Shown here: piece after piece, positions 24,590-32,600 of the stretch
How positions within the stretch are numbered: position 1 is the stretch's first letter
Layout: each line of letters opens with the position of its first letter
From: Pseudoclavibacter helvolus
Lineage (GTDB): Bacteria > Actinomycetota > Actinomycetes > Actinomycetales > Microbacteriaceae
Length of the DNA: 64,000 nt
Direction of reading: 5' to 3'
Assembly: GCF_014191305.1 (NCBI RefSeq)
Contig: NZ_JACHWJ010000003.1
Span: 310,001-374,000 of the forward strand
The notes under the pieces: model-generated
Told to the model about the DNA's origin: nothing
Databases searched by the model: none
Seen by the model: only the letters and a program-made list of their open reading frames with translations
Program-made: the position numbers and the translations under genes

Positions 24590-24864
24590 GCGCCGCCCAG
24601 TCCGACACTGACCTCGCCGCGGCGGTCTCCGAGCGCTACACCCGGCCGCGGCGGACGCTCGCCGTCGACTACTTTCGCAAGGCGGCGGAGCGTGGGCAGC
24701 TGCGGGCCGACGTCGACCTCCAGCTGCTTGTCGACCAGCTCTGGGGAGCCTGCTACAACCGGCTCCTGGTGCCGGATGCGCCGCTCGACGAGGAATTCGC
24801 GGTGGCACTCGTGGCGAACACGCTCTACGGGGCGGCCTCGGCCGACTACCGGGGCAGAGCCTGA
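24590..24864 (+). pseudogene. TetR-family regulator, DNA-binding half deleted
   Basis: About 90 residues resembling a TetR C-terminal ligand domain: SDTDLAAAVSERYTRPRR, then FRKAAERGQLRADVDLQLLV and LWGACYNRLLVPDAPLDEEF. No helix-turn-helix and no start with a ribosome site precede it. It begins where the SDR remnant on the other strand ends. The natural source would be a divergent tetR-SDR pair in which both 5' ends and the shared promoter were lost. Confidence 0.75.
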
Positions 24865-24870
24865 GTGGTC

Positions 24871-24934
24871 TCGGGATGGCTTTCTCGTCTCCGGATGGGT
24901 TGCAAGCCATCCCGAGGTGAGGAACCCATCCCGA
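24871..24934. repeat. Family B palindromic repeat, copy B3 (64 bp)
   Basis: Outer arms TCGGGATGG (24871-24879) and CCATCCCGA (24926-24934), extended outside by GTC/GAC. The inner part GGATGGGTTGCAAGCCATCC matches B2's core with one change. It lies between the TetR remnant and the convergent exonuclease III gene. Confidence 0.82.
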
Positions 24935-24940
24935 GACTCA

Positions 24941-25010
24941 GCCGGCGGCGGGCAGCCGGCGGGCAGCCGGCAGTGGGCAGCGGCGGGCAGCGGGCAGCGG
25001 TGGGCGGGCT
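24941..25010. repeat. GGGCAGC/CGGCGG low-complexity repeat tract
   Basis: Imperfect tandem units such as GGCGGGCAGCC, GGGCAGCCGGC and GGGCAGCGG fill the gap between repeat B3 and the exonuclease III stop. It looks like slippage-prone simple sequence. No gene is seen here. Confidence 0.65.
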
Positions 25011-25018
25011 GACGTGAC

Positions 25019-25855
25019 CTAGAAGATCATGGGGCGGTCATCGTCGAGGGAGGTCTCGAGGTCGAGCTCCACGACGACGGGCACATGGTCGCTCGGGCCG
25101 TCGCCCTTGCGCTCGTCGCGCTCAATGGATGCATCCACGACGAGGTCGTCGAACTCCTGGTTGCCGAGGATGAAGTCGATGCGCATACCCTCGTTGCGGG
25201 GGAAGCGGAGCGACTTGTAGTCCCAGTAGGTGTAGCCCTCGACGCCGCGCGAGCGCACGGTGTCGACGAAGCCGGCCTCGAGGAACGCCTCGAAGGCGGC
25301 GCGCTCCGGCGCCGAGACGTGGGTCGAGTCGACAAACGCGGCGAGGTCCCACACGTCGATGTCGAGCGGCGCGATGTTGAAGTCGCCCATGAGGGCGAGC
25401 GGGGTGTCTGGATGCTTCTGCTGCCACGTGCGCATGTCGGCGAGCAGCGCCTTGAGCCACGCGAGCTTGTACGGGTAGTGGTCGTTCGTGAGCTCGCGGC
25501 CGTTCGGCACGTAGAGCGACCACAGGCGCACGTCTTCGACGGTGACGCCGAGCGCGCGGGCCTCGAGGGGGAGTGTGCCCTCAGGGGTGACCTTGCCGAA
25601 GCCGGGCATGTCGGCGAACGTGATCTCGGGGTCGCTCATGGGGAGGCGGCTCGCGAAGGCGACGCCGTTCCACTGGCTGAGGCCGTGGATCTCGAGCTCG
25701 TAGCCGGCCTCCTCGAAGACCTCGCGGGGGAACTGCTCGGGCTTGCACTTGATCTCCTGCATCGCGAGCACGTCGATGTCGGCGCGCACCATCCAGTCGA
25801 TGACTCGGCCCGAGCGGGCCCGGATGGAGTTGACGTTCCAGGTGGCGATGCGCAT
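25019..25855 (-). CDS. xthA: Exodeoxyribonuclease III (AP endonuclease)
   Basis: A 278-aa exonuclease III family enzyme cutting DNA at abasic sites in base excision repair. Signature motifs are RIATWNVNSIRAR at the start, MQEIKC with the metal-binding Glu, LYVPNGRE, LALMGDFNIAP with catalytic Asp/Asn, RIDFILG and the final GPSDHVPVVVELD with catalytic Asp-His. The ATG at 25855 matches the family start; an in-frame ATG at 25894 is upstream. It is divergent from the leaderless ABC operon. Confidence 0.94.
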   Translation of the reverse strand: MRIATWNVNSIRARSGRVIDWMVRADIDVLAMQEIKCKPEQFPREVFEEAGYELEIHGLSQWNGVAFASRLPMSDPEITFADMPGFGKVTPEGTLPLEARALGVTVEDVRLWSLYVPNGRELTNDHYPYKLAWLKALLADMRTWQQKHPDTPLALMGDFNIAPLDIDVWDLAAFVDSTHVSAPERAAFEAFLEAGFVDTVRSRGVEGYTYWDYKSLRFPRNEGMRIDFILGNQEFDDLVVDASIERDERKGDGPSDHVPVVVELDLETSLDDDRPMIF

Positions 25856-25885
25856 GGCGTCCAGGCTATCTCCCAGACAGTTCGC

Positions 25886-25924
25886 TTGACGCAAACCAGT
25901 TTGTAACGCATACTAGTTTGTATG
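25886..25924 (+). promoter_or_regulatory. Promoter and operator of the ABC exporter operon (leaderless start)
   Basis: TTGACG at 25886-25891 and CATACT at 25909-25914 are separated by exactly 17 bp, a good -35/-10 pair. Transcription would begin about 25921, so the mRNA should start at or next to the ATG at 25922, giving a leaderless message. The motif CAGTTTGTA / TAGTTTGTA is repeated at 25897-25905 and 25913-25921, and CATAC...GTATG (25909-25924) forms an inverted repeat, both suited to binding the operon's own winged-helix regulator. Confidence 0.65.
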
Positions 25925-26632
25925 GACACCAACGGACGCTCTCGCCCCGCCGACGCCACGCCTGCACAGGCGCAGGACAGCGAGGCGGCCCTCGCCCCAA
26001 GCGAGATGCTCGCCCTCATGCAGGGCCAGCAGCGCACCACGCGCAACCGCCTCGACCGGGCGCTCTACATCCTCCTCGGCACCTGGGCGGTCGCCTGGTT
26101 CGTCGGCTTCCTGGCGCTCTGGAGCGCTGAAGGCGGCGGCGCCAACCCGCTCCTGCGCATCCCGACCGCGACGGCCTTCAGCATCTTCGGCGCGCTCATG
26201 CTGGTCGGCATCATCGTGTCTGTCGTCTCCGGTATCTCGATGGGGCGAGGGATGCGGGGTCGCAGCAACACCGCGGGCACGCTCTACGGCTTCTCGTGGT
26301 CGATCTCGATGATGGGCGCCTACTGCTTCGCCGCGTCGCTCCTGCGTCAGGTGCAGAACCCCGCCCTCGCGCCGCTGCTCATGCCTGGCATCTTCGTCAT
26401 CACGATCGGTGTGCTCTACATGGCCGGCGCCGCGATGTCGCGCTCGGGTGCGCAGTTCGCGCTTGGAGTCGCGGTCGTTGTGTTGGCGGTCGTCGCCACG
26501 GCGCTCGGAGCCCCGACGCATTACCTGGTCTACGGCACGGTTGGCCCGCTCATCTTCATCACGTTCATCGTCTTGCTCCGTACTGGTGCCATCTCGAGCG
26601 AACCGAGCCTCCGGGACGGGGCGCGAGCATGA
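25922..26632 (+). CDS. Membrane protein of an ABC transporter operon
   Basis: A 236-aa protein with a polar N-terminal 45 residues ending in a basic stretch (QGQQRTTRNRLDRAL) and about six hydrophobic helices between residues 47 and 220. It is first in a four-gene operon with a winged-helix regulator, an ATPase and a permease. It is not a recognisable permease and may be an accessory or target membrane protein. The ATG at 25922 has no Shine-Dalgarno, consistent with leaderless translation. Its stop overlaps the next start (ATGA). Confidence 0.78.
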   Translation: MDTNGRSRPADATPAQAQDSEAALAPSEMLALMQGQQRTTRNRLDRALYILLGTWAVAWFVGFLALWSAEGGGANPLLRIPTATAFSIFGALMLVGIIVSVVSGISMGRGMRGRSNTAGTLYGFSWSISMMGAYCFAASLLRQVQNPALAPLLMPGIFVITIGVLYMAGAAMSRSGAQFALGVAVVVLAVVATALGAPTHYLVYGTVGPLIFITFIVLLRTGAISSEPSLRDGARA

Positions 26633-26934
26633 GTGACCCGAGCACCGATCTCGACCCGATCATCCACGCGCCCGCCCGGCTCCGCATCATGACGACCCTC
26701 GCCGAGAGTCTCGACGACGGCGACGAGATGACGTTCCAGAAGCTGCGCAGCCTCCTCGACATGACGGCAGGCAACCTCACGACGCACCTCTCGAAGCTCG
26801 AGGACGCCGGGTACGTCGTCATCGACAAGGCCTTCGCCGGGCGCAAGCCCGTCACGTATCTGACCATCAGCCCCGCCGGGCGAGCTGCGTTTCGCAGCTA
26901 CCGGACGGCGCTTCTGAAACTCCTCGGGGGATGA
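26629..26934 (+). CDS. Winged-helix transcriptional regulator (MarR/ArsR-like, transcriptional regulator of ABC operon)
   Basis: A 101-aa single-domain DNA-binding protein. DPIIHAPARLRIMTTLAESL is followed by FQKLRSLLDMTAGNLTTHLS with a recognition helix, then the wing KAFAGRKPVTYLTISPAGRAA. This compact type typically represses its own operon. Its ATG overlaps the previous stop by four bases and the next gene begins one base after its stop. The repeats at 25897-25924 are the likely operator. The inducing signal is unknown. Confidence 0.85.
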   Translation: MSDPSTDLDPIIHAPARLRIMTTLAESLDDGDEMTFQKLRSLLDMTAGNLTTHLSKLEDAGYVVIDKAFAGRKPVTYLTISPAGRAAFRSYRTALLKLLGG

Positions 26935-26935
26935 C

Positions 26936-27868
26936 ATGAACGCACAGCCCACCACCATCGTCGAGGTTGACAACGTCGTTAAGCGGTTCGGCCCCAACGT
27001 CGCGCTCGACGGCGTCTCGCTTGACGTCGCCGCCGGCGAGTGCGTCGGCCTCCTCGGCCCGAACGGCGCGGGCAAGACGACGCTGCTCTCGCTGCTCCTC
27101 GGCCTTCGGTCACCGACGACCGGCACCGTGCGACTCTTCGGCGGCGACCCGCTCGACGTCCGCAGGCGAACCCGCGTCGGGTCCACGCCGCAGGCGAGCG
27201 CGCTGCCCGAGGCGCTCAAGGTCGGGGAGGTCCTCGACTACGTTGCGGCGCACTTCCCGAAGCCTGCCGCTCGGGGTGGGCTGGTGGATGCGTTCGACCT
27301 CGGCCCGCTGCTGAAGAAGCAGTGCGGCTCACTCTCGGGTGGCCAGCAGCGCAGGCTCGCCGTTGCGCTCGCGTTTGTCGGCGACCCCGAACTTGTCCTG
27401 CTCGACGAGCCCACGACCGGCCTCGACGTCGACGCGCGCCGCAGTCTGTGGGACGCCCTGCGTGCCAAGCATCGCGCCGGCTGTGCCGTCATCGTCACGA
27501 GCCACCACCTCGAAGAGATCGAGCAGCTCGCCGAGCGGGTCGTGGTCATCGACCACGGCAACGTCATCACCGATGGCAGTCTCGCGTCGGTTGTCGGCAG
27601 TGTCTCCCGCAGGCGCGTCACGATGCGGGGAGTGGATGCGGATCGCATCCTGACCATCGACCCGGATGCCCTGACCGAGACGGCGGATGCTGGGCTCGTG
27701 ACCGCGCTCGTGCGCGACTCAGACGCGTTCATCCGCTCGCTCGTCGCATCCGGTGTCCCCTTCGCCGACCTGACGGTGCGCGGGGCGACTCTGGAGGAGG
27801 CCTTCCTCGCGATGACGCAGAACCCCCAGGCCTCGCAACTCGGCAAGAACTCCCAGAACAGGAGCTGA
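26936..27868 (+). CDS. ABC transporter ATP-binding protein
   Basis: A 310-aa ATPase of the ABC-2 (drug or lipid exporter) type. Walker A GPNGAGKTT near residue 40, Q-loop STPQASAL, signature LSGGQQRRLAVA, Walker B LVLLDEPTTGLD, and H-loop VTSHHLEE are intact. The last 90 residues form a regulatory extension as in CcmA/DrrA-like proteins. It partners with the permease encoded 5 bp downstream. The cargo is unknown. Confidence 0.9.
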   Translation: MNAQPTTIVEVDNVVKRFGPNVALDGVSLDVAAGECVGLLGPNGAGKTTLLSLLLGLRSPTTGTVRLFGGDPLDVRRRTRVGSTPQASALPEALKVGEVLDYVAAHFPKPAARGGLVDAFDLGPLLKKQCGSLSGGQQRRLAVALAFVGDPELVLLDEPTTGLDVDARRSLWDALRAKHRAGCAVIVTSHHLEEIEQLAERVVVIDHGNVITDGSLASVVGSVSRRRVTMRGVDADRILTIDPDALTETADAGLVTALVRDSDAFIRSLVASGVPFADLTVRGATLEEAFLAMTQNPQASQLGKNSQNRS

Positions 27869-27873
27869 GGACC

Positions 27874-28626
27874 ATGTCCACTGCAGCACTTATCGCCACG
27901 CACGTGAAGTACTCGCTCATCGAGACGGCGCGCGTGCCCATCGCCATCATCGGGTCGCTCGTCTTCCCGACGCTCGCGTTCTGCTTCTTCGTGCTGCCGC
28001 AGCGCGCGATCGCCCAGGATCCGACAATCGCGACGCAGGCGGTCGCCTCGATGATCGTGTTCGCGTTCATGACAAACGGGCTCTTCAGTCTCGGCCTGGA
28101 TCTCGCCGAGCAGCGCTCGAAGCCCTGGGTGCCGTACCTTCGCACGTTGCCGGGGAAGCCGTCGGCGCGCATCGCGGGGCTCGTGATCGGGACGCTAGTG
28201 ATGGCGACCGTCTCGATCATCCCGCTGCTCGTTGTCGGCGGTCTCTTCACGGCCGCCGCTCCGACCCTCCTGCAGGTGGTGCTCGGCCTCGTCGCGGTGG
28301 TGCTCACGGCCATTCCCTCCGCGCTCATCGGCGCGATCGTCGGCACGACGGCCGGCCCGAAGGCGGCGATCGCGATCACGCAGGTGCTCATGTTCCTGCT
28401 CGCGTTCGGCGGCGGCCTCTTCCTCCCGCCGATGATGTTCCCCGGCTGGCTGGATGCGGCCTCGAAGGCGCTGCCCGTGCGGCAGGCGCGAGAGGTGGTC
28501 ATCGCGGTGGTCTCTGGCGGGGAGTTCCCGACGTGGGCACTCTTCGGGCTGCTCGCCTGGACGGCCGTTCTCGGCTTCCTCGCCGTCTTCTTCTACAAGC
28601 GCGACGAGGGCCGCAAGTTCTCCTAG
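27874..28626 (+). CDS. ABC-2 type transporter permease
   Basis: A 250-aa membrane protein with six helices in the ABC-2 pattern: an amphipathic N-terminus (LIATHVKYSLIETARVP), a first pair near 22-42 and 55-80, then 110-140, 145-165, 170-190 and 222-242. The conserved FLPPMMFPGWL followed by KALPVRQAREVV near 190 is the usual loop before the last helix. GGAGCTGAGG lies before the ATG at 27874. It completes the exporter encoded with the preceding ATPase. Confidence 0.88.
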   Translation: MSTAALIATHVKYSLIETARVPIAIIGSLVFPTLAFCFFVLPQRAIAQDPTIATQAVASMIVFAFMTNGLFSLGLDLAEQRSKPWVPYLRTLPGKPSARIAGLVIGTLVMATVSIIPLLVVGGLFTAAAPTLLQVVLGLVAVVLTAIPSALIGAIVGTTAGPKAAIAITQVLMFLLAFGGGLFLPPMMFPGWLDAASKALPVRQAREVVIAVVSGGEFPTWALFGLLAWTAVLGFLAVFFYKRDEGRKFS

Positions 28627-28687
28627 GCCTGAGGTCAGACGGCTGCGGATAGAGGCCCTGCCCAGCCTGGTTCCCTAGCGTCAGGTC

Positions 28688-29437
28688 ATGGACACCACAG
28701 GGGAAGTGACCGTGACCGTGCCGCAGGCCGTGTTCCTACTGGCTCTCGACGACGAGACGGGGAGGCCGCTCGTCGACAGGTCTGCGCTTGCGCAGGTGCT
28801 GTCGGCGGCCGGCCTCATCGAGCTCATCATGCTCGGCAGGCTCCGTATCGCGGGCTCAGCAGGGACCGAGTCGGGGGTGGATGCTGACGCCAAGCCCGGC
28901 ACGTTCGTCGCGGTCGGCCAGCCGCTCGACCCGGCGGGTGCCGACGCCAACCTCGAGGCGCTTGTCGAGACAGCCGTGGGCCGCAAGCCCGACTCCGCGG
29001 TGAAGCTCATCGTCGGCTTCGGCGGACCCAAGTCGGAGGCGACCAAGCTCAAGGAGGGCATCGCGGGGGAGTTCGTCGACGCCGGGGTGCTCGGTCACGA
29101 GGAGAAGAAGTTCCTCGGCGGCACCTTCTCGGAGCGCTGGCCGCGCGGTGAGAACGCGCAGCTCGAGGACTCCATCCAGGCGGAGGCTCGAGCGCTGCTC
29201 ACGGGCGGCGCCGATCCGCGTGAGGCCGACCGGGTCGCCGCGGCCCTCGCGCTGCTCCACGCGGTGCGGGTGCTGCCGCGCGTGTTCCCCGACCTCGATC
29301 GTGCATCCATGTCGAAGCGCGCGGAGGAGCTGGTCGACTCGGCCGCAGTCGCCGGCGAGCTCGGCGCCATGATCCGCGAGGCGCAGCTCGTCATGCTCGC
29401 GACCGTCTCGACGCTCGTCATCACGACCCGAGACTGA
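28688..29437 (+). CDS. GPP34-family phosphoprotein (second copy)
   Basis: A 249-aa relative of the protein at 20511-21230. Opening VTVPQAVFLLALDDETGR, then AAGLIELIMLGRL, and the C-terminal AALALLHAVRVLPRVFPDLD and AMIREAQLVMLATVSTLVIT match the GPP34 helical plan. The sequences of the two copies differ widely, so this is an old duplication or a separate gain. The ATG at 28688 is 61 bp after the ABC permease stop and has no strong ribosome site. Role in bacteria unknown. Confidence 0.75.
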   Translation: MDTTGEVTVTVPQAVFLLALDDETGRPLVDRSALAQVLSAAGLIELIMLGRLRIAGSAGTESGVDADAKPGTFVAVGQPLDPAGADANLEALVETAVGRKPDSAVKLIVGFGGPKSEATKLKEGIAGEFVDAGVLGHEEKKFLGGTFSERWPRGENAQLEDSIQAEARALLTGGADPREADRVAAALALLHAVRVLPRVFPDLDRASMSKRAEELVDSAAVAGELGAMIREAQLVMLATVSTLVITTRD

Positions 29438-29480
29438 GCACGCCTGCTCCGACTGCCCGCCCCGCCCCGCAAGGGCGCGC

Positions 29481-29532
29481 AGAGTTGTGGCTTGCTGCTC
29501 TTGCGAACAACGGCAAGAACAACCAGCCACAA
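29481..29532. repeat. Family C palindromic repeat, copy C1 (52 bp)
   Basis: Ends AGTTGTGGC (29481-29489) and GCCACAACT (29524-29532) are perfect complements, and CTCTTGC / GCAAGAAC inside extends the stem. It lies between the convergent second GPP34 gene and the broken glutamate dehydrogenase gene. Same size as C2. Confidence 0.82.
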
Positions 29533-29617
29533 CTTTCGCGGCGGGTGGGCTGGGGCGCGGCGAGCAAGCGGGCGGCGGGTCGAGGCCGGGCAGATGCGCC
29601 CGGCCCGCCCGCCGGGG

Positions 29618-32600
29618 TCAGCGCACGAGCGAGCGGAGGCGGCGCAGCGCGACCGACAGCGTGGCGAGGCCCGTGTCTTCGCCCGCGTGCACCGCATCCG
29701 ACGCCTCGTCGAGCGCGCGGGTAGCTGTCACGCCGAGCCCGGCGATCCACGCGTCGACGCGCGCGTCCGGTTCGGTCGGTTCGGTCGGCTCGGTCTGCGA
29801 GATGACGGATGCGGCGAGCTCGACCATCACTGCGTAGAGGTCGTCGCGCATCGCGGCGCGTGCCATGGACCCCCAGCGGTCGTCCTGCGGCAGCGCCGTG
29901 ACGCGCGTGAGCATGTCGTCGAAGCTGACGCGGGCCGACAGCGAGTAGTAGACGCCCGCGAACTCCTCGAGGTCCCACCCCTCGTTCCCGGCACGCTCGA
30001 TGATGTCGAGCAGCGGCATGAGCTCGAGCAGGCCAGCACCGCGCAGCGCGAGGGCGTGTGGGACGCCCGCTGCCTCGAATTCGCTCACGCGCTCTGCGAA
30101 GCGCTCGCGCTCGACGCCCTGCTGCAGTTCGCCGATCCGCGTCGCGAACTGGGCGACCGGCTCGGTGAAGCGGGTGATTTCCTCGCCGATGTCGATGCGG
30201 TCTGGCCGGTGCTGCACGAACCAGCGCGTGGCGCGGTCGAGCAGGCGGCGGAAGCCCAGGTACAGCTCGGTCTGTGTGGAGGTCGAGACGACGTTGTCGG
30301 TCGTCTCGATCTCGATGACAAACCCGCGCAGGTCGAAGATCTCGCGGGCCGCGACGTACGCCCTCGCGATCTCCTCGCTCGTGGCGCCCGTCTCGTCGGC
30401 CGCCCGGTAAGCGAACGTGATGCCGCCGCGGTTGACCATCGAGTTCACGACGGCGTTGACGACAATCTCCTGCCGCAGTGGATGCGCGTGCAGGTCGTCA
30501 CCGTACTGCTCCCGTACCTCGGCGGGGAAGTACGCAGCGAGCGTGTTCGCGAACCAGGGGTCGTCGGCGAGCTCGGTGGAGGCGAGGTCGCTCTTGAGGG
30601 CGAGCTTCGCATAGGCGACGAGCATGGAGAACTCGGGCCTCGTGAGCCCGCGCCCCTCCTCGACTCGACGCTTGATCTCGGCGTTGCTCGGTAGGAACTC
30701 GAGCTCGCGGTCGAGCTCGTCGCGCTCCTCGAGCCACGTGATGAGGCGCTTGTGCGAGGGCAGCATCTGCGCAGCGTTCGAGCGCGAGTTGCCGAGGAGC
30801 ACGTTCTGCTCGTAGTTGTCGCGCAGCACCTGGGCTGCGACCTCATCCGTCATGGCGCGCAGCACTTCGTTGCGTGCCTCGCGGTCGAGGCGCCCGTCGC
30901 GTTCGACGGCGCCGAGGAGGATCTTGATGTTCACCTCGCGGTCGGAGGTGCCGACGCCCGCCGAGTTGTCGATGGCGTCGGTGTTCAGGCTCACGCCGGA
31001 GAGCGCGGCCTCGATGCGGCCACGCTGGCTGACGCCCAGGTTGCCGCCCTCACTGACGACCCGGAGCCGAAGCTCGCGGCCGTCGACGCGGATCGCGTCG
31101 TTGCCGCGGTCGCCGATCTCCGCACTCGTCTCGTCGCTGGCCTTGATGTAGGTGCCGATGGCGCCGTTCCAGAGCAGGTCGACGGGGGCCAGGAGCACGG
31201 CCTTCTTCAGCTCGAGCGGGGTGACGCGCTACACGTCGGCGTCGAGGCCGAGCGCCTCCCGCATCTGGGGCGTCACGGGAATCGACTTCTGGGTGAGCGG
31301 GAAGACCCCGCCGCCCTCCGACATGACGCTGCGGTCGAAGTCGTCCCACGAGGAACCGGGGAGGTCGAAGAGCCGCTGCCGCTCCACGAACGTCGCGGCA
31401 GCATCCGGGTTCGGGTCGATGAACACGTGCCGGTGGTCGAAGGCCGCGACGAGGCGGATGTGCTCCGAGCGCAGCATGCCGTTGCCAAACACATCGCCGG
31501 ACATGTCACCGACGCCGACGACCGTGAAGTCCTGCGTCTGCGTGTCGTGGCCCAGCTCGCGGAAGTGCCGCTTGACCGACTCCCAGGCGCCGCGGGCCGT
31601 GATGCCCATGCCCTTGTGGTCGTAACCGGCAGAGCCGCCGGATGCGAACGCATCCGCGAGCCAGAAGTCGTAGCCCTCGGAGATGCCGTTGGCGATGTCC
31701 GAGAACGACGCCGTGCCCTTGTCGGCAGCGACCACGAGGTACGGGTCCTCGCCGTCATGGCGAACCACGTTCGCAGGCGGCACGATCTCGGTGCCGTCGC
31801 GGTTGTCGGTGATGTCGAGGAGAGCGCGGATGAAGGTGCGGTAGGCGGACTTGCCGCCCTCGAGCCAGGCACCCCTGTCGCTCGGGGCGGGCAGCTGCTT
31901 CGCGAAGAAGCCGCCCTTCGAGCCCGTCGGCACGATGACGGCGTTCTTCACCATCTGCGCCTTCACGAGGCCAAGCACCTCGGTGCGGAAGTCCTCGCGG
32001 CGGTCGCTCCAGCGCAGCCCACCGCGCGCGACCCGACCGAACCGCAGGTGCACGCCTTCGACCTCGGGTGAGTACACCCAGATCTCGGCCATGGGATGCG
32101 GCTTCGGGAGCCCGGGCACGCGCGTGCAGTCGAGCTTCATCGAGACCCAGTGCTTGGGCTTGCCCGCCTCATCCACCTGGTAGAAGTTCGTGCGCCAGGT
32201 GGCTTCCACGATGCCGATCATGGAGCGCAGGATGCGGTCGTGGTCGAGGCTCGCGACGTCGTCGAGCGCTGCGAGCAGTCGCTCGGTGAGGCTCACAAGC
32301 TCGGCGTCGCGATCGCCGGTCAGCTCCGGGTCGAACTTCGCCTCGAAGAGCCGCACGATGTCGGCGGCGATCAGCGGGTTCTCGATGAGCGCCTGCTCGA
32401 TGTACTCGACCGAGAAGGTCGCGCCGATCTGGCGCAGGTACATGCTGATGGCGCGGAGGATCACGATCTGGCGCCAGCGCAGCCCGCCGAGCAGCACAAG
32501 CGAGTTCAGACGGTCGGTCTCCGACTCACCCGACCAGACGGCGGTGAACACCGACTCCAGCTCGGCGCCCCACTCGGCGTCGTTCCAGACCGCCGCGCTC

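Noticed and set aside
29421-29978. 185-codon open frame over repeat C1
   Set aside because: Arg/Ala-rich shadow of the GPP34 end, repeat and glutamate dehydrogenase end; no conserved pattern.
31229-31231. TAG in glutamate dehydrogenase as recoded codon (pyrrolysine or readthrough)
   Set aside because: The gene has a separate frameshift, and no pyrrolysine genes or context are visible. A nonsense mutation or error is simpler.
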